From the NCBI RefSeq assembly GCF_021648825.1, contig NZ_JAKJHS010000002.1, forward strand, positions 372,001 through 436,000: a stretch of DNA of 64,000 nucleotides, given 5' to 3'. The notes under the pieces are model-generated. The model was not told the DNA's origin. It worked only from the letters and a program-made list of their open reading frames with translations, and made no database searches. Origin of the DNA: Rhizobium halophilum. Lineage in GTDB: Bacteria > Pseudomonadota > Alphaproteobacteria > Rhizobiales > Rhizobiaceae. This document shows positions 32,989 through 41,040 of the stretch, piece by piece (the first letter of the stretch is position 1; the number at the start of each line of letters is the position of its first letter). The position numbers were made by a program, and so were the translations under genes.

Positions 32989-33141
32989 GCTGTCAATTTT
33001 GTGAAGCCTACATGAACGGTAGATGAACCCAGGAAGCCAGTTCACTGGACCAAAGTCTGATCAAGCCGCGCCAGAGGTCTTGCGGGGGAACGCGGACGAC
33101 GAGTGTGCGTTGAGGGGCAGCCACAACCCAAGGAGATGGCC

Positions 33142-33534
33142 ATGAAGAAGTTTATCATTGCAACCGCGTCGCTTGTTCTCGCAGGCACCGCAGCTATCGC
33201 ACAGGAAGGCACCGCCAGCGGAGCAGCAGGCGGTGCAGTAACGGGCGCCATCGTCGGCGGCCCAGTCGGTGCCGCTGTCGGCGGCATCGCAGGTGCAGTT
33301 CTTGGCACGGCGATCGATCCGCCACCGGAGCGTGTTGTCACTTACGTCCGCGAGCAGCCGGTGCCGGCAGAGCCTGTCATGGTGCAGACGGAAGTCGTCG
33401 TTGGACAGCCACTACCGCAGACAGTTGTGCTGACCCCGGTTCCGGAAGCGCCTGCCTACGCCTACACCTATGTCAACGAACGCCGCGTGATCGTCGACCC
33501 GCAGACCTACACGGTGGTCCAGGTACTGGATTGA
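33142..33534 (+). CDS. DUF1236 family exported protein
   Basis: A 130-residue protein. Signal peptide (MKKFIIATASLVLAGTAAIA), then a glycine/alanine/valine zipper (GAAGGAVTGAIVGGPVGAAVGGIAGAVLG), an acidic proline-rich linker, and a C-terminal DUF1236 module (YAYTYVNERRVIVDPQTYTVVQVLD). DUF1236 is alphaproteobacterial and linked to the envelope; no reaction is known. The glycine-zipper region suggests membrane insertion or oligomer formation. AAGGAG before ATG 33142; two earlier in-frame starts are less supported. Confidence 0.85.
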   Translation: MKKFIIATASLVLAGTAAIAQEGTASGAAGGAVTGAIVGGPVGAAVGGIAGAVLGTAIDPPPERVVTYVREQPVPAEPVMVQTEVVVGQPLPQTVVLTPVPEAPAYAYTYVNERRVIVDPQTYTVVQVLD

Positions 33535-33866
33535 TCCGACCATACATTGGCATCCGGGCCCGGCGCATTACGCGTCGGGCCTAACGTCGCCGAGGTGGAT
33601 CGCTAGAGCCAGATGCACCTGGTGCGTTTCGCCGCAGGTGGCGCAGGGTCCTTCTTAAAGCTAAAAAACCTGCCGTCTGCCTTGATGGTCAAGGTCGGCC
33701 CGAAACCGCCAATCCTTTCGTTGCCGAGATCGAGCTTTCCGTGCTCTCGCAGGCGCCGGCCGGGTGAACAGAGCGCGCTGTCGCGAGTGGACGGCCCAGA
33801 AGGACTAGCGCGATACCTTGAGCCATAGGGCATCTTCTCTCAGGAGTAGGCGAGGGGTTGAGTGAA
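33535..33866. other. Intergenic stretch with one hairpin
   Basis: After the DUF1236 gene lies a hairpin at 33557-33581: GGCCCGGCGC, loop ATTAC, GCGTCGGGCC (one GU pair). It probably ends the transcript but has no T-run. The rest shows no supported gene; the ORFs here overlap without ribosome sites. Confidence 0.45.
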
Positions 33867-34181
33867 TCAGTCTGGCTTTGTCGGTCTGACAAGGGAGATG
33901 ACGCGAGGCTTCGAGGGAGCATCTAGCCACTCGATCCAGTTATCCCTTTCCTCGATGGTGTCGAAGAACCGCCAAAGCTTGTACTCTTCCTCGGTAGTTT
34001 CCAGCATCTCACCAACCGTCACGAGCTCTAAAGGCAGTGTGACCTCATTGCCATCGAACCGCACGAGATAGATGCCCTCGGCGGCGAGACGAACGACCTG
34101 ACCACTGGCATAGCTTCCATCGGGGTTGTCGAAGGTGAAGTACGTCCCGGTCAGCGTGTCTACGATTTTGTTGCTCATCAT
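33867..34181 (-). CDS. Hypothetical protein, 104 residues
   Basis: A 104-residue protein with a beta-rich first half (GTYFTFDNPDGSYASGQVVRLAAEGIYLVRFDGNEVTLPLELV), which could be a small barrel, then a helical acidic half (TTEEEYKLWRFFDTIEERDNWIEWLD). No membrane span or signal. The composition is protein-like and the ORF fills its region; the ribosome site is weak. No family is recognised. Confidence 0.65.
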   Translation of the reverse strand: MMSNKIVDTLTGTYFTFDNPDGSYASGQVVRLAAEGIYLVRFDGNEVTLPLELVTVGEMLETTEEEYKLWRFFDTIEERDNWIEWLDAPSKPRVISLVRPTKPD

Positions 34182-34303
34182 TTTAGATGGAACCCTGGTT
34201 TCCTAGCGGACAAAAGTGGCCTGGAAATAGGCAGAAGCATAAGAGGATGCAACAGACCACTACCCGGCACATTATCGGTTGATAGCCATTAGCAGGAAGT
34301 GCC

Positions 34304-34402
34304 ATGTTCTTCTTCTTTTCGAACCGCCTGGGTTGTCTCGGATCGCTGGTCATTTCGGCGGTGTTGACACTGATTGTGCTGGCCGTCCTCGGTGTTCTGT
34401 AA
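34304..34402 (+). CDS. 32-residue single-span membrane protein
   Basis: An ORF too short for usual callers. AGGAAG precedes the ATG. The protein begins with four phenylalanines after Met, has a short basic stretch (SNRLGCLGS), then an uninterrupted hydrophobic segment (LVISAVLTLIVLAVLGVL) to the stop. It is a typical one-span small membrane protein. No family name is known to me. Confidence 0.55.
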   Translation: MFFFFSNRLGCLGSLVISAVLTLIVLAVLGVL

Positions 34403-34463
34403 TCGCATGCTTAGGACGCCCCATCCTGCAGCGGCCACGGCCCACGCAGGCTGCAATGGGCGG

Positions 34464-34922
34464 TTAGTCATTAACCGGGATGTCGAAGTGCATGACATCC
34501 TCTCGGCGTCCAAGCTTGGTGTAGAGAGCCACGGCCGGATCGTCTCCATAGTCGGCCTGAACGTAGATTACCCAACCGCCGCGTTCGCGTGCGATGCCAC
34601 GAAGATGGTTGATGAGAGCCGTTGCGGTGCCCTTACGGCGATGCTTTTCATCGACCGCTAGATCATAGATGTAGATCTCGCGACGCTCGCGTTCGAACTT
34701 TGGAAGCTCATATGCGACCAGCCCCCCCACCACGTTATCATTTTGGAGTGCGATCAGAGCGATAACGTGATCCATTGAGAGTAAGCCGGCGACGTAGCCT
34801 GCGCTCGGTGGTTCCAGCTCGTAGCTTACGGGGTCGTTGAAGGTTTTGCCGAACAAGTCATTCAGCCTTCGGAGATCAGCTTCGTCATTCGAACCTAGGC
34901 GGCGAATGGTCGGTGCCTGCAT
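34464..34922 (-). CDS. AAC(3)-I-like GNAT acetyltransferase
   Basis: A 152-residue GNAT-fold enzyme. The stretch from VVGGLVAYELPKFERER through EIYIYDLAVDEKHRRKG, VIYVQADYGDDPAVALYTKLG and EDVMHFDIPV follows the AAC(3)-I aminoglycoside 3-N-acetyltransferases closely, including the acetyl-CoA loop (RRKGTA). Those enzymes inactivate gentamicin-type drugs; here the gene is chromosomal and flanked by ordinary small genes, with no integron or IS, so it is probably intrinsic. Drug activity is untested; another amine could be the substrate. Confidence 0.85.
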   Translation of the reverse strand: MQAPTIRRLGSNDEADLRRLNDLFGKTFNDPVSYELEPPSAGYVAGLLSMDHVIALIALQNDNVVGGLVAYELPKFERERREIYIYDLAVDEKHRRKGTATALINHLRGIARERGGWVIYVQADYGDDPAVALYTKLGRREDVMHFDIPVND

Positions 34923-34944
34923 CAGGTGAGTTCCTCTTCGTCGA

Positions 34945-35136
34945 CTAGAAGAAACCTAACATTGAGTCGGCCGTCCAGTTCAGTAAGTCCGGATCATTCC
35001 AGACCATCCAAACGCCGATTGCCAAAGCCGTCAGCAACGCGATGCCGATCAGCTTGCGTACCACAAAGACCACAAGCCACAGTACTACGACCGCAATCAC
35101 GCCCGTGATGATGAGTGAGTATAGGTCGTCGGGCAT
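34945..35136 (-). CDS. 63-residue small membrane protein
   Basis: Two hydrophobic segments (LYSLIITGVIAVVVLWLVVFVV and LIGIALLTALAIGVWMVW) joined by a short basic turn (RKL), so a hairpin in the membrane. It starts with ATG at 35136 (GGAGCC upstream) and ends near TADSMLGFF. It lies 22 bases downstream of the cupin remnant side and before the acetyltransferase gene on the same strand. The function is unknown. Confidence 0.55.
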   Translation of the reverse strand: MPDDLYSLIITGVIAVVVLWLVVFVVRKLIGIALLTALAIGVWMVWNDPDLLNWTADSMLGFF

Positions 35137-35178
35137 CTTCGGCTCCTGAATCGTCTGGTCTGCCCGCATACCCTTCTT

Positions 35179-35197
35179 CCGCCTTAGGCGGCTTTTT
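35179..35197 (+). terminator. Plus-strand terminator-like hairpin without a gene
   Basis: CCGCC, TTA, GGCGG, then CTTTTTC. The T-run points to a plus-strand transcript, but no plus-strand gene lies just upstream (the neighbours are on the minus strand). It may end an antisense or small RNA. Confidence 0.5.
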
Positions 35198-35420
35198 CAT
35201 GTCCTTCCGTGCAGCGCCTCATGAATGGCGATGCGCGTCATCGCTATACGAGACGTGGCTCCGTGCCAGTGCTTTTCGCCGGGGGCGATCCCGATGGAGT
35301 CACTTGGATTGATTGTCTGGATCGGCTCACCCATTCTTTTGAATGAGCCCGGAGCCGGAGATAACGTGCAGCGTTTGTCCAAGTGGATGGTGACATTCAG
35401 CGGATAATCATTGCCCGGAA
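35197..35420 (-). pseudogene. Decayed cupin-domain gene
   Basis: The C-terminal half of a cupin of the type found with carboxymuconolactone-decarboxylase-like proteins, spread over different frames. Frame A reads HHPLGQTLHVISGSGLIQKNG and then hits a stop. Frame B continues PIQTINPSDSIGIAPGEKHWHG and ATSRIAMTRIAIHEALHG before stopping early. The start of the domain (PGNDYPLNVT) lies in frame B again. At least two frameshifts are needed and the last residues are missing, so the gene is broken. The metal-binding histidines are still readable. Confidence 0.75.
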
Positions 35421-35648
35421 TTTGTAGCCAAGCCGTTGTGCCGCCCATCCTGCGGGGGATGGGCGACTTCAAACCTGATGGATTGCGTCCGCAGGTCAGG
35501 CAATAGGCGCCCGCGCAATTCGCTGTACGGGCGTCGATCACAGGACGCACCAGGCATTGGGGCGAAGAACGGCCGAGCTTCAAGGTGAAGCAGACTACCG
35601 AAAGCGTCTTGGAAGGTCATGCCCTTCGCCGCACGGGCAATCTTTGGC

Positions 35649-35852
35649 TTAGATAAGGGTTACGTTTTCGGCTTTTGACTTTCCGGTCTTGCGATCCTGT
35701 CCAACGTCGTAGCTGACCTTCTGTCCATCTTGCAGAGAGCCGCCCGATGCGATGGCGGAGATATGGACGAACACGTCAGGTCCCCCGTTATCCGGCGTGA
35801 TGAAGCCGAAGCCCTTGTCCTGAGCGAAAAATTTGACGGTACCAGTTGCCAT
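35649..35852 (-). CDS. Cold-shock domain protein
   Basis: A 67-residue CspA-type protein that binds single-stranded RNA and DNA. RNP-1-like KGFGFITPD and RNP-2-like VFVHISAI are both present, with the five-stranded barrel of standard length. The ATG at 35852 has CGAGGATGATC before it; an ATG two codons upstream is less likely. The leader upstream is long enough for the usual cold-induced structure, but I could not define one. Likely an RNA chaperone. Confidence 0.95.
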   Translation of the reverse strand: MATGTVKFFAQDKGFGFITPDNGGPDVFVHISAIASGGSLQDGQKVSYDVGQDRKTGKSKAENVTLI

Positions 35853-36102
35853 GATCATCCTCGTTGGCTCTCTAAGATATCAGAGAGAACTAGTCTTTGC
35901 GAACGCTCGCATCAAGTGGTTTAAGGACGTAACCTTTTTGCGCCTGAGCCACCAGGGAGCACTCTCCCGCATCCAGCGGTAGAAATTTCTGGGCTCACCT
36001 CGCAAGGATCAAGGGGTGGGGGCGGTGCACCCTGATAGCTAGACGACGCCTTGTGGACGTATAGCAACGCCATCAGTAACATGGGCTTTGGGAGGACTGC
36101 TC

Positions 36103-36909
36103 ATGTTGCGAATGAAGGACAAGATCGCCTTGGTTTTCGGTGCCGGATCGGTGGGGCCTGGATGGGGAAATGGGAACGCAACGGCGGTTGCCTATGCTAG
36201 GGAAGGGGCAACGGTGGTTTGTGTCGACGTCAACCTTGACGCCGCGCAAGCTACGCTAGCGATCATTCTTGCCGAAGGCGGTAAAGGACTTGCTCTTGCC
36301 GCAGACGTGACCAAGGCGGCAGAGATCACCGCAGTTGTTGATCGGACTCTGGAGGACTTTCACCGGATCGACGTGCTCCACAACAATGTTGGCATCAATC
36401 TTCCAGGAGGCGCCGCCGACGCAACGGAGGATAGTTTCAAGCGGGTCATGGACGTGAACCTGACCAGTGCCTTCCTGACATGCAAGACGGTTCTTCCCGT
36501 GATGGAAAAACAGGGAAAGGGAGCAATCATCAATATCTCCTCCCTCGCCGCCATCAGGTGGACCGGCTATCCCTATGTTTCCTATTACGCGTCAAAAGCG
36601 GCACTTACACACTTTACACGAGCAATTGCTATCGAGTTTGCCGGCAAAGGCATCCGCGCCAATAGTATCTTGCCCGGGCTGATGGACACGCCGCACGTTC
36701 AAAAACAGATCAGTGGGTACCATGGCTCGCCCGCGGAGATGAAGGCAAAGCGGGATGCGTTGTCACCGATGAAGCGGCAAGGGGATGGCTGGGATGTCGC
36801 CTGGGCGTCTGTCTTTCTGGCGTCGGATGAAGCGAAGTTCATCAACGGGGTTGAATTGCCCATCGACGGTGGCATGCATGTCACCGTTGCCGGAAGCCTT
36901 CCGTCTTAA
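36103..36909 (+). CDS. SDR family oxidoreductase with atypical nucleotide loop
   Basis: A 268-residue short-chain dehydrogenase. The cofactor loop reads GAGSVGPGWGNG, longer than the usual TGxxxGxG. The NNVG motif (HNNVGIN) and catalytic SSLAAIRW...YVSYYASKAAL with Ser, Tyr and Lys are intact. An acidic residue after the second strand (CVDVNLD) favours NAD+. ATG at 36103 with GGGAGG upstream. It starts the catabolic island, which goes on to the TRAP transporter, so it probably oxidises an alcohol intermediate of the imported compound. The substrate is unknown. Confidence 0.88.
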   Translation: MLRMKDKIALVFGAGSVGPGWGNGNATAVAYAREGATVVCVDVNLDAAQATLAIILAEGGKGLALAADVTKAAEITAVVDRTLEDFHRIDVLHNNVGINLPGGAADATEDSFKRVMDVNLTSAFLTCKTVLPVMEKQGKGAIINISSLAAIRWTGYPYVSYYASKAALTHFTRAIAIEFAGKGIRANSILPGLMDTPHVQKQISGYHGSPAEMKAKRDALSPMKRQGDGWDVAWASVFLASDEAKFINGVELPIDGGMHVTVAGSLPS

Positions 36910-37037
36910 ATGGTAGGGCGATCCATCAACGCGTTCCACAAGATGGAGCGATAGACACTGAACATGTGACCTGATGATCATTATTCTCTTGCCACCCCGC
37001 TCCATCCTCGCCAAACTCGTATGCTAGAGGGAAGGGC

Positions 37038-37060
37038 GTCGATCCATATCGTGGATCGAC
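37038..37060. promoter_or_regulatory. Perfect inverted repeat upstream of the TRAP genes
   Basis: GTCGATCCA (37038-37046), five bases TATCG, TGGATCGAC (37052-37060): a perfect 9-base-pair repeat 114 bases before the permease start and 128 bases after the SDR stop. It has no T-run, so an operator (possibly for the downstream IclR regulator) is more likely than a terminator. Confidence 0.55.
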
Positions 37061-37173
37061 CAGCAGGAGGAACCATCGGAGGAGCCGGTTGTACAAGCCG
37101 CGGGTGTTTGGGAGCGCCCGACTTCACCGATGTTTGCTTGTCCCGCGCCGCGTGCAAAAGAGGAGGTGCATGC

Positions 37174-39060
37174 TTGGGAGTGGCTGAGAAGACAGCAGCA
37201 GACGATGTCGGCGACTTTTCGCTCGCGGGACTGGGATCGTTAGACCCGCCTCGGTCGTCATCGCGCTGGATGCGGCCGGTCGAAGCCGTGGCTGCTTTGC
37301 TGCTCGTGGTGATCATCGCACTGCTCTTTACCGGCGTGGTGTCTCGCTATCTCTTTTCGCTTCCCATCATCTGGGTGGACGAGGTCGCTTCGCTGTCCTT
37401 TCTCTGGTTGGCCATGCTCGGCTCGGCTCTTGCCATTGATCGCAACGAGCACCTGCGGCTGACGTTGTTTGTGAACTTTCTTCCTGAACGTCTGCGCCAG
37501 CAGACAGACACTGCCGCTTTGTTGCTGGTGGCCCTGTTTCTGGCGGTGATGCTGCGTCCCGCTGTGGAATATGCAATGGAGGAGGTGTTCATCACCTCTG
37601 CAGCGCTCAACATTCCGATGAGCTGGCGAGCGTCAGCGCTCCCGGTCGGGATCGCCTTGATGCTGGCCTTGGCGCTATACCGTGCCCTTCGGGGGGCAAA
37701 CCCCATGACGGTACTGGCCTGTGTGATGGTGGTTGCCGGCGCGACAGTCGTTCTCTGGTGGCTGACGCCCGGCCTTAAGATGATAGGCAACTGGAACATC
37801 CCGATCTTCCTCGTTGGTTTCGTTGCCCTCTTCCTTGTTGCTGGAGTCCCTATTGCTTTCTGCTTTGGCCTCGGGACGCTCGCCTTTCTGACGTTCAGTA
37901 CATCCGTGCCGATCTTCGTCATGATTGGCCGTATCGACGAAGGCATGTCGAGCATTGTCCTCTTGTCGGTGCCAATCTTCGTCCTGCTTGGTTGCATTCT
38001 GGACGCCACTGGCATGGGACGGGCAATTGTCGATTTTCTCGCCTCCCTCCTGGGACACGTGCGCGCAGGAATGTCCTACGTTCTGCTGGGCTCGCTATTT
38101 CTCGTATCGGGTATATCCGGCTCGAAGGTCTCGGATATGGCGACCGTCGCTCCGGCCTTGTTCCCGGAAATGAAGCGGCGCGGGCACAAGCCCCCGGAGA
38201 TGATCGCTCTGCTCGCGACCGGTGCGGCCATGGCCGAGACTGTGCCGCCGTCGATTGTCCTGATTGTCCTCGGATCGGCGGCTGGCGTCTCGATCGCCGG
38301 CCTGTTTACCGCTGGCTTCGCAATCGCAATGGTGCTGCTTTTGGTCCTGGCGATACTGGCACGCTGGAAGGCCCGCCATGAGGTGTCGGACGGCGTCCGG
38401 CGCGCGCCCTTTTCGATCATCAAGGCGACCTTGCTGGTTGCTGCACCTGCGCTTGTGCTGCCGTTTCTCATTCGAGCCGCTGTTGGCGAAGGTGTCGCAA
38501 CTGCGACGGAAGTCTCAACGATTGCGGTCCTCTACGCATTGGTCATCGGTGCTGTTTTATACGGAGGGATCAGTCGCAGCCGGCTTTATGCAATGCTTGT
38601 GGAGACCGCAGCCCTATCGGGCGCGATCCTGATGATCCTTGGCGCTGCTTCGGCCATGGCGTGGGCCCTCACTCAGACCGGATTTGCTGCCCAATTGGTC
38701 GCAGGGGTCCAGGCGCTCCCGGGAGGCTGGCTGACGTTCATGGGGGTGACCGTTCTGATCTTTCTCGTGCTTGGCTGCGTACTGGAAGGTCTGCCCGCCA
38801 TCGTCCTCATGGCACCCATCATGTTTCCCGTCGCGCGCTCTCTGGGGATCAACGACGTGCACTATTCGATGGTGGTCGTGACAGCCATGAATATTGGTTT
38901 GATGACGCCGCCGATCGGCATAGGCTTCTACATCGCCTGTAAGATCGGCAACGTGGCGCCTGATGAGGCGATGCGCGCCATCTGGCCTTACATCGGTGCA
39001 CTGCTTGTCGGCCTACTACTAATCGCCGCCGTACCATTTTTCTCGACCGCTTTGCTTTGA
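37174..39060 (+). CDS. TRAP transporter fused small and large permease (DctQM)
   Basis: A ~628-residue membrane protein. Residues ~35-180 form the DctQ-like part (WMRPVEAVAALLLVVIIALLFTGVV, SLPIIWVDEVASLSFLW), and from ~215 the DctM part with about twelve helices, including VLLSVPIFVLLGCILDATGM, SGISGSKVSDMATVAP and MNIGLMTPPIGIGFYIACK. It uses a sodium or proton gradient to import a carboxylate-type solute delivered by the binding protein. A TTG start at 37174 has AGGAGG seven bases upstream; an ATG at 37021 in frame lacks this. The pair with the binding protein gene is clear. The substrate is unknown. Confidence 0.88.
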   Translation: MGVAEKTAADDVGDFSLAGLGSLDPPRSSSRWMRPVEAVAALLLVVIIALLFTGVVSRYLFSLPIIWVDEVASLSFLWLAMLGSALAIDRNEHLRLTLFVNFLPERLRQQTDTAALLLVALFLAVMLRPAVEYAMEEVFITSAALNIPMSWRASALPVGIALMLALALYRALRGANPMTVLACVMVVAGATVVLWWLTPGLKMIGNWNIPIFLVGFVALFLVAGVPIAFCFGLGTLAFLTFSTSVPIFVMIGRIDEGMSSIVLLSVPIFVLLGCILDATGMGRAIVDFLASLLGHVRAGMSYVLLGSLFLVSGISGSKVSDMATVAPALFPEMKRRGHKPPEMIALLATGAAMAETVPPSIVLIVLGSAAGVSIAGLFTAGFAIAMVLLLVLAILARWKARHEVSDGVRRAPFSIIKATLLVAAPALVLPFLIRAAVGEGVATATEVSTIAVLYALVIGAVLYGGISRSRLYAMLVETAALSGAILMILGAASAMAWALTQTGFAAQLVAGVQALPGGWLTFMGVTVLIFLVLGCVLEGLPAIVLMAPIMFPVARSLGINDVHYSMVVVTAMNIGLMTPPIGIGFYIACKIGNVAPDEAMRAIWPYIGALLVGLLLIAAVPFFSTALL

Positions 39061-39105
39061 AGGCGCCGAGACCGCATCACGAGTGAACCACAGGAGGAGG
39101 GTTTC

Positions 39106-40125
39106 ATGAATGTAAAGCGCAGAACATTGATGCTGGGAGCTGCAGCAACCGGTATCGCAACAACATTCTCTATCCGAACAAGACCGGCAAACGCGGCGGA
39201 ATTCACCTACAAGTTTGCCAATAACCAGACGCTCACACACCCGATGAATGTCCGTGCGCAGGAGGCCGTCAACAAGATCCAGGAGGAATCGGGCGGCCGG
39301 ATGGCCATCAATATCTTTCCTTCCAGCCAGCTCGGCGCCGATACCGACATGTTGAGCCAGGTTCGATCCGGCGGTGTCGAGATGTTCAGCCTTTCGCCGA
39401 TCATCCTTTCGACACTGGTGCCGAACTCCTCCCTGAATGGCGTTGGCTTCGCGTTCAACAGCTATGACGAGGTCTGGCCGGCGATGGACGGGGAGCTGGG
39501 CACCTATGTGCGCGGCCAGATCGAGGACAAGGGCCTGCTGACGCTGGACAAGATCTGGGACAACGGTTTTCGGCAGATCACTTCGTCAAAGGGACCGATC
39601 CAGACGCCAGAAGACCTGGAAGGCTTCAAAATTCGAGTGCCGGTTAGCCCGCTTTGGACATCGATGTTCACTGCGTTCGGGTCGTCACCGGCCAGCATCA
39701 ATTTTGCTGAAACCTACACCGCTTTGCAAACTGGCGTGGTTGATGGTCAGGAGAACCCATTGGCTATCATCTCCACCGCAAAGCTCTTTGAGGTGCAGCA
39801 GTATGTGTCGATGACGAACCACATGTGGGACGGCTTCTGGATCCTGCTGAATCGACGGGCGTGGCAAGCGCTGCCGGAAGATCTTCAAGAGATCGTATCA
39901 AAGAATTTCAACGCTGCAGCCGAATTGCAGCGCAAGGATGTAATGGACCTGAATGCGACGGTTCAAGATGAACTTGAAAGCAAGGGGATGACGTTCAACA
40001 CCCCCGACGCCAAGCTGTTTCAGGAGAAACTTAGAAGCGCCGGTTTCTATGCCGACTGGAAAAGCAAGTACGGGGAGGAGGCTTGGGCAATCCTCGAGAA
40101 GGCGGTTGGAAAGCAGTTAAGCTAG
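39106..40125 (+). CDS. TRAP transporter DctP-type binding protein
   Basis: A 339-residue periplasmic protein with a signal peptide carrying an Arg-Arg pair (VKRRTLMLGAAATG..., cleaved near RPANAAEF), possibly exported by Tat. DctP-fold landmarks are FKIRVPVSPLWTSMFTAFG, where the conserved arginine binds the carboxylate, and NFAETYTALQTGVVDGQENPL. It follows the permease by 45 bases with a good AGGAGG, so they are one operon. It captures an organic acid for the transporter; the acid is unknown. Confidence 0.93.
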   Translation: MNVKRRTLMLGAAATGIATTFSIRTRPANAAEFTYKFANNQTLTHPMNVRAQEAVNKIQEESGGRMAINIFPSSQLGADTDMLSQVRSGGVEMFSLSPIILSTLVPNSSLNGVGFAFNSYDEVWPAMDGELGTYVRGQIEDKGLLTLDKIWDNGFRQITSSKGPIQTPEDLEGFKIRVPVSPLWTSMFTAFGSSPASINFAETYTALQTGVVDGQENPLAIISTAKLFEVQQYVSMTNHMWDGFWILLNRRAWQALPEDLQEIVSKNFNAAAELQRKDVMDLNATVQDELESKGMTFNTPDAKLFQEKLRSAGFYADWKSKYGEEAWAILEKAVGKQLS

Positions 40126-40143
40126 GCAACTGCGGAAGCGGCT

Positions 40144-41040
40144 ATGGGCGAGATCCTACCGAGCATCGATCTTGAGCAGGTCGCTTCCGCGTCCGGCGCA
40201 CGGGCGGTCGAGCGTGCGCTGAGTCTCCTGTCGGTTGTTGGAAAGGGCGCGCAGGTGGGCGTCTCTTTGGCAGACGTCGTTCGCCAGAGCGGCCTCAACA
40301 AACCCACTGCGCGGCGATTGCTGATTGCTTTGATCGGGGCTCGCCTTGTTGAGCAGGACCAGACAACCCGCCGGTATTTTCTGGGGCCTGAGCTTTACGT
40401 CCTCGGGATGCTGGCCTCGACCCGGTATGGGCTATTGGAGATGGCGGCTGACAGTCTGCATCGCTTGTCGATGGTCACGAAAGACACCAGCTTCGTTTCC
40501 ATGCGGCGGGGCGATTACGCTGTCTGCTTGCACCGCCAAGAGGGAACGCATCCTGTGAAAACCCACGCGCTTCTTGCAGGAGACCAAAATCCGCTTGGCG
40601 TTGGCGCCGGTTCGCTTGCCATGCTTGCGACACTTCCCGACGAGGAAATCGCCGCGATCTTGCGACGCACCGAGGGAGTGATCGCTGCCCAGTATCCTGG
40701 CTACACCCGCGAAGTCATCGAGCAGGATGTGCGCCAAACGAGATTACGAGGTTATGCCGTCAATCCCGGCCGGGTCATCGCGAGCTCCTGGGGAATCGCA
40801 ATGGCAGTCATGTCGCCGGATGGACGCCTTGCGGGTGCGCTCTCCATCGCGGCAATCGACAGCCGCATGACGGAGGCGCGTCAGTTGGAACTTGCCGCGC
40901 TTTTGGCCGAAGAAGTGAGGCGCGTCCAACTGAAGCTCAACGAAGTCTTTCAGGTTCATTCGGCGCAGGCCCAAACCGCGACCCAAGCCCTGGCATTGAA
41001 AGCGGCAGTGCCAGCATCGGCAAGAGGAGAGCAGCAGTGA
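40144..41040 (+). CDS. IclR family regulator
   Basis: A 298-residue transcriptional regulator. N-terminal winged helix-turn-helix (~18-85; AVERALSLLSVVGKG, LADVVRQSGLNKPTARRLLIALI), then an IclR effector domain (~95-270; DTSFVSMRRGDYAVCLHRQEG). It overlaps the thiolase start by four bases, so it is made together with the catabolic genes it probably controls. A likely binding site is the inverted repeat at 37038-37060. The effector is probably an aromatic or other carboxylate, by family. Confidence 0.9.
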   Translation: MGEILPSIDLEQVASASGARAVERALSLLSVVGKGAQVGVSLADVVRQSGLNKPTARRLLIALIGARLVEQDQTTRRYFLGPELYVLGMLASTRYGLLEMAADSLHRLSMVTKDTSFVSMRRGDYAVCLHRQEGTHPVKTHALLAGDQNPLGVGAGSLAMLATLPDEEIAAILRRTEGVIAAQYPGYTREVIEQDVRQTRLRGYAVNPGRVIASSWGIAMAVMSPDGRLAGALSIAAIDSRMTEARQLELAALLAEEVRRVQLKLNEVFQVHSAQAQTATQALALKAAVPASARGEQQ

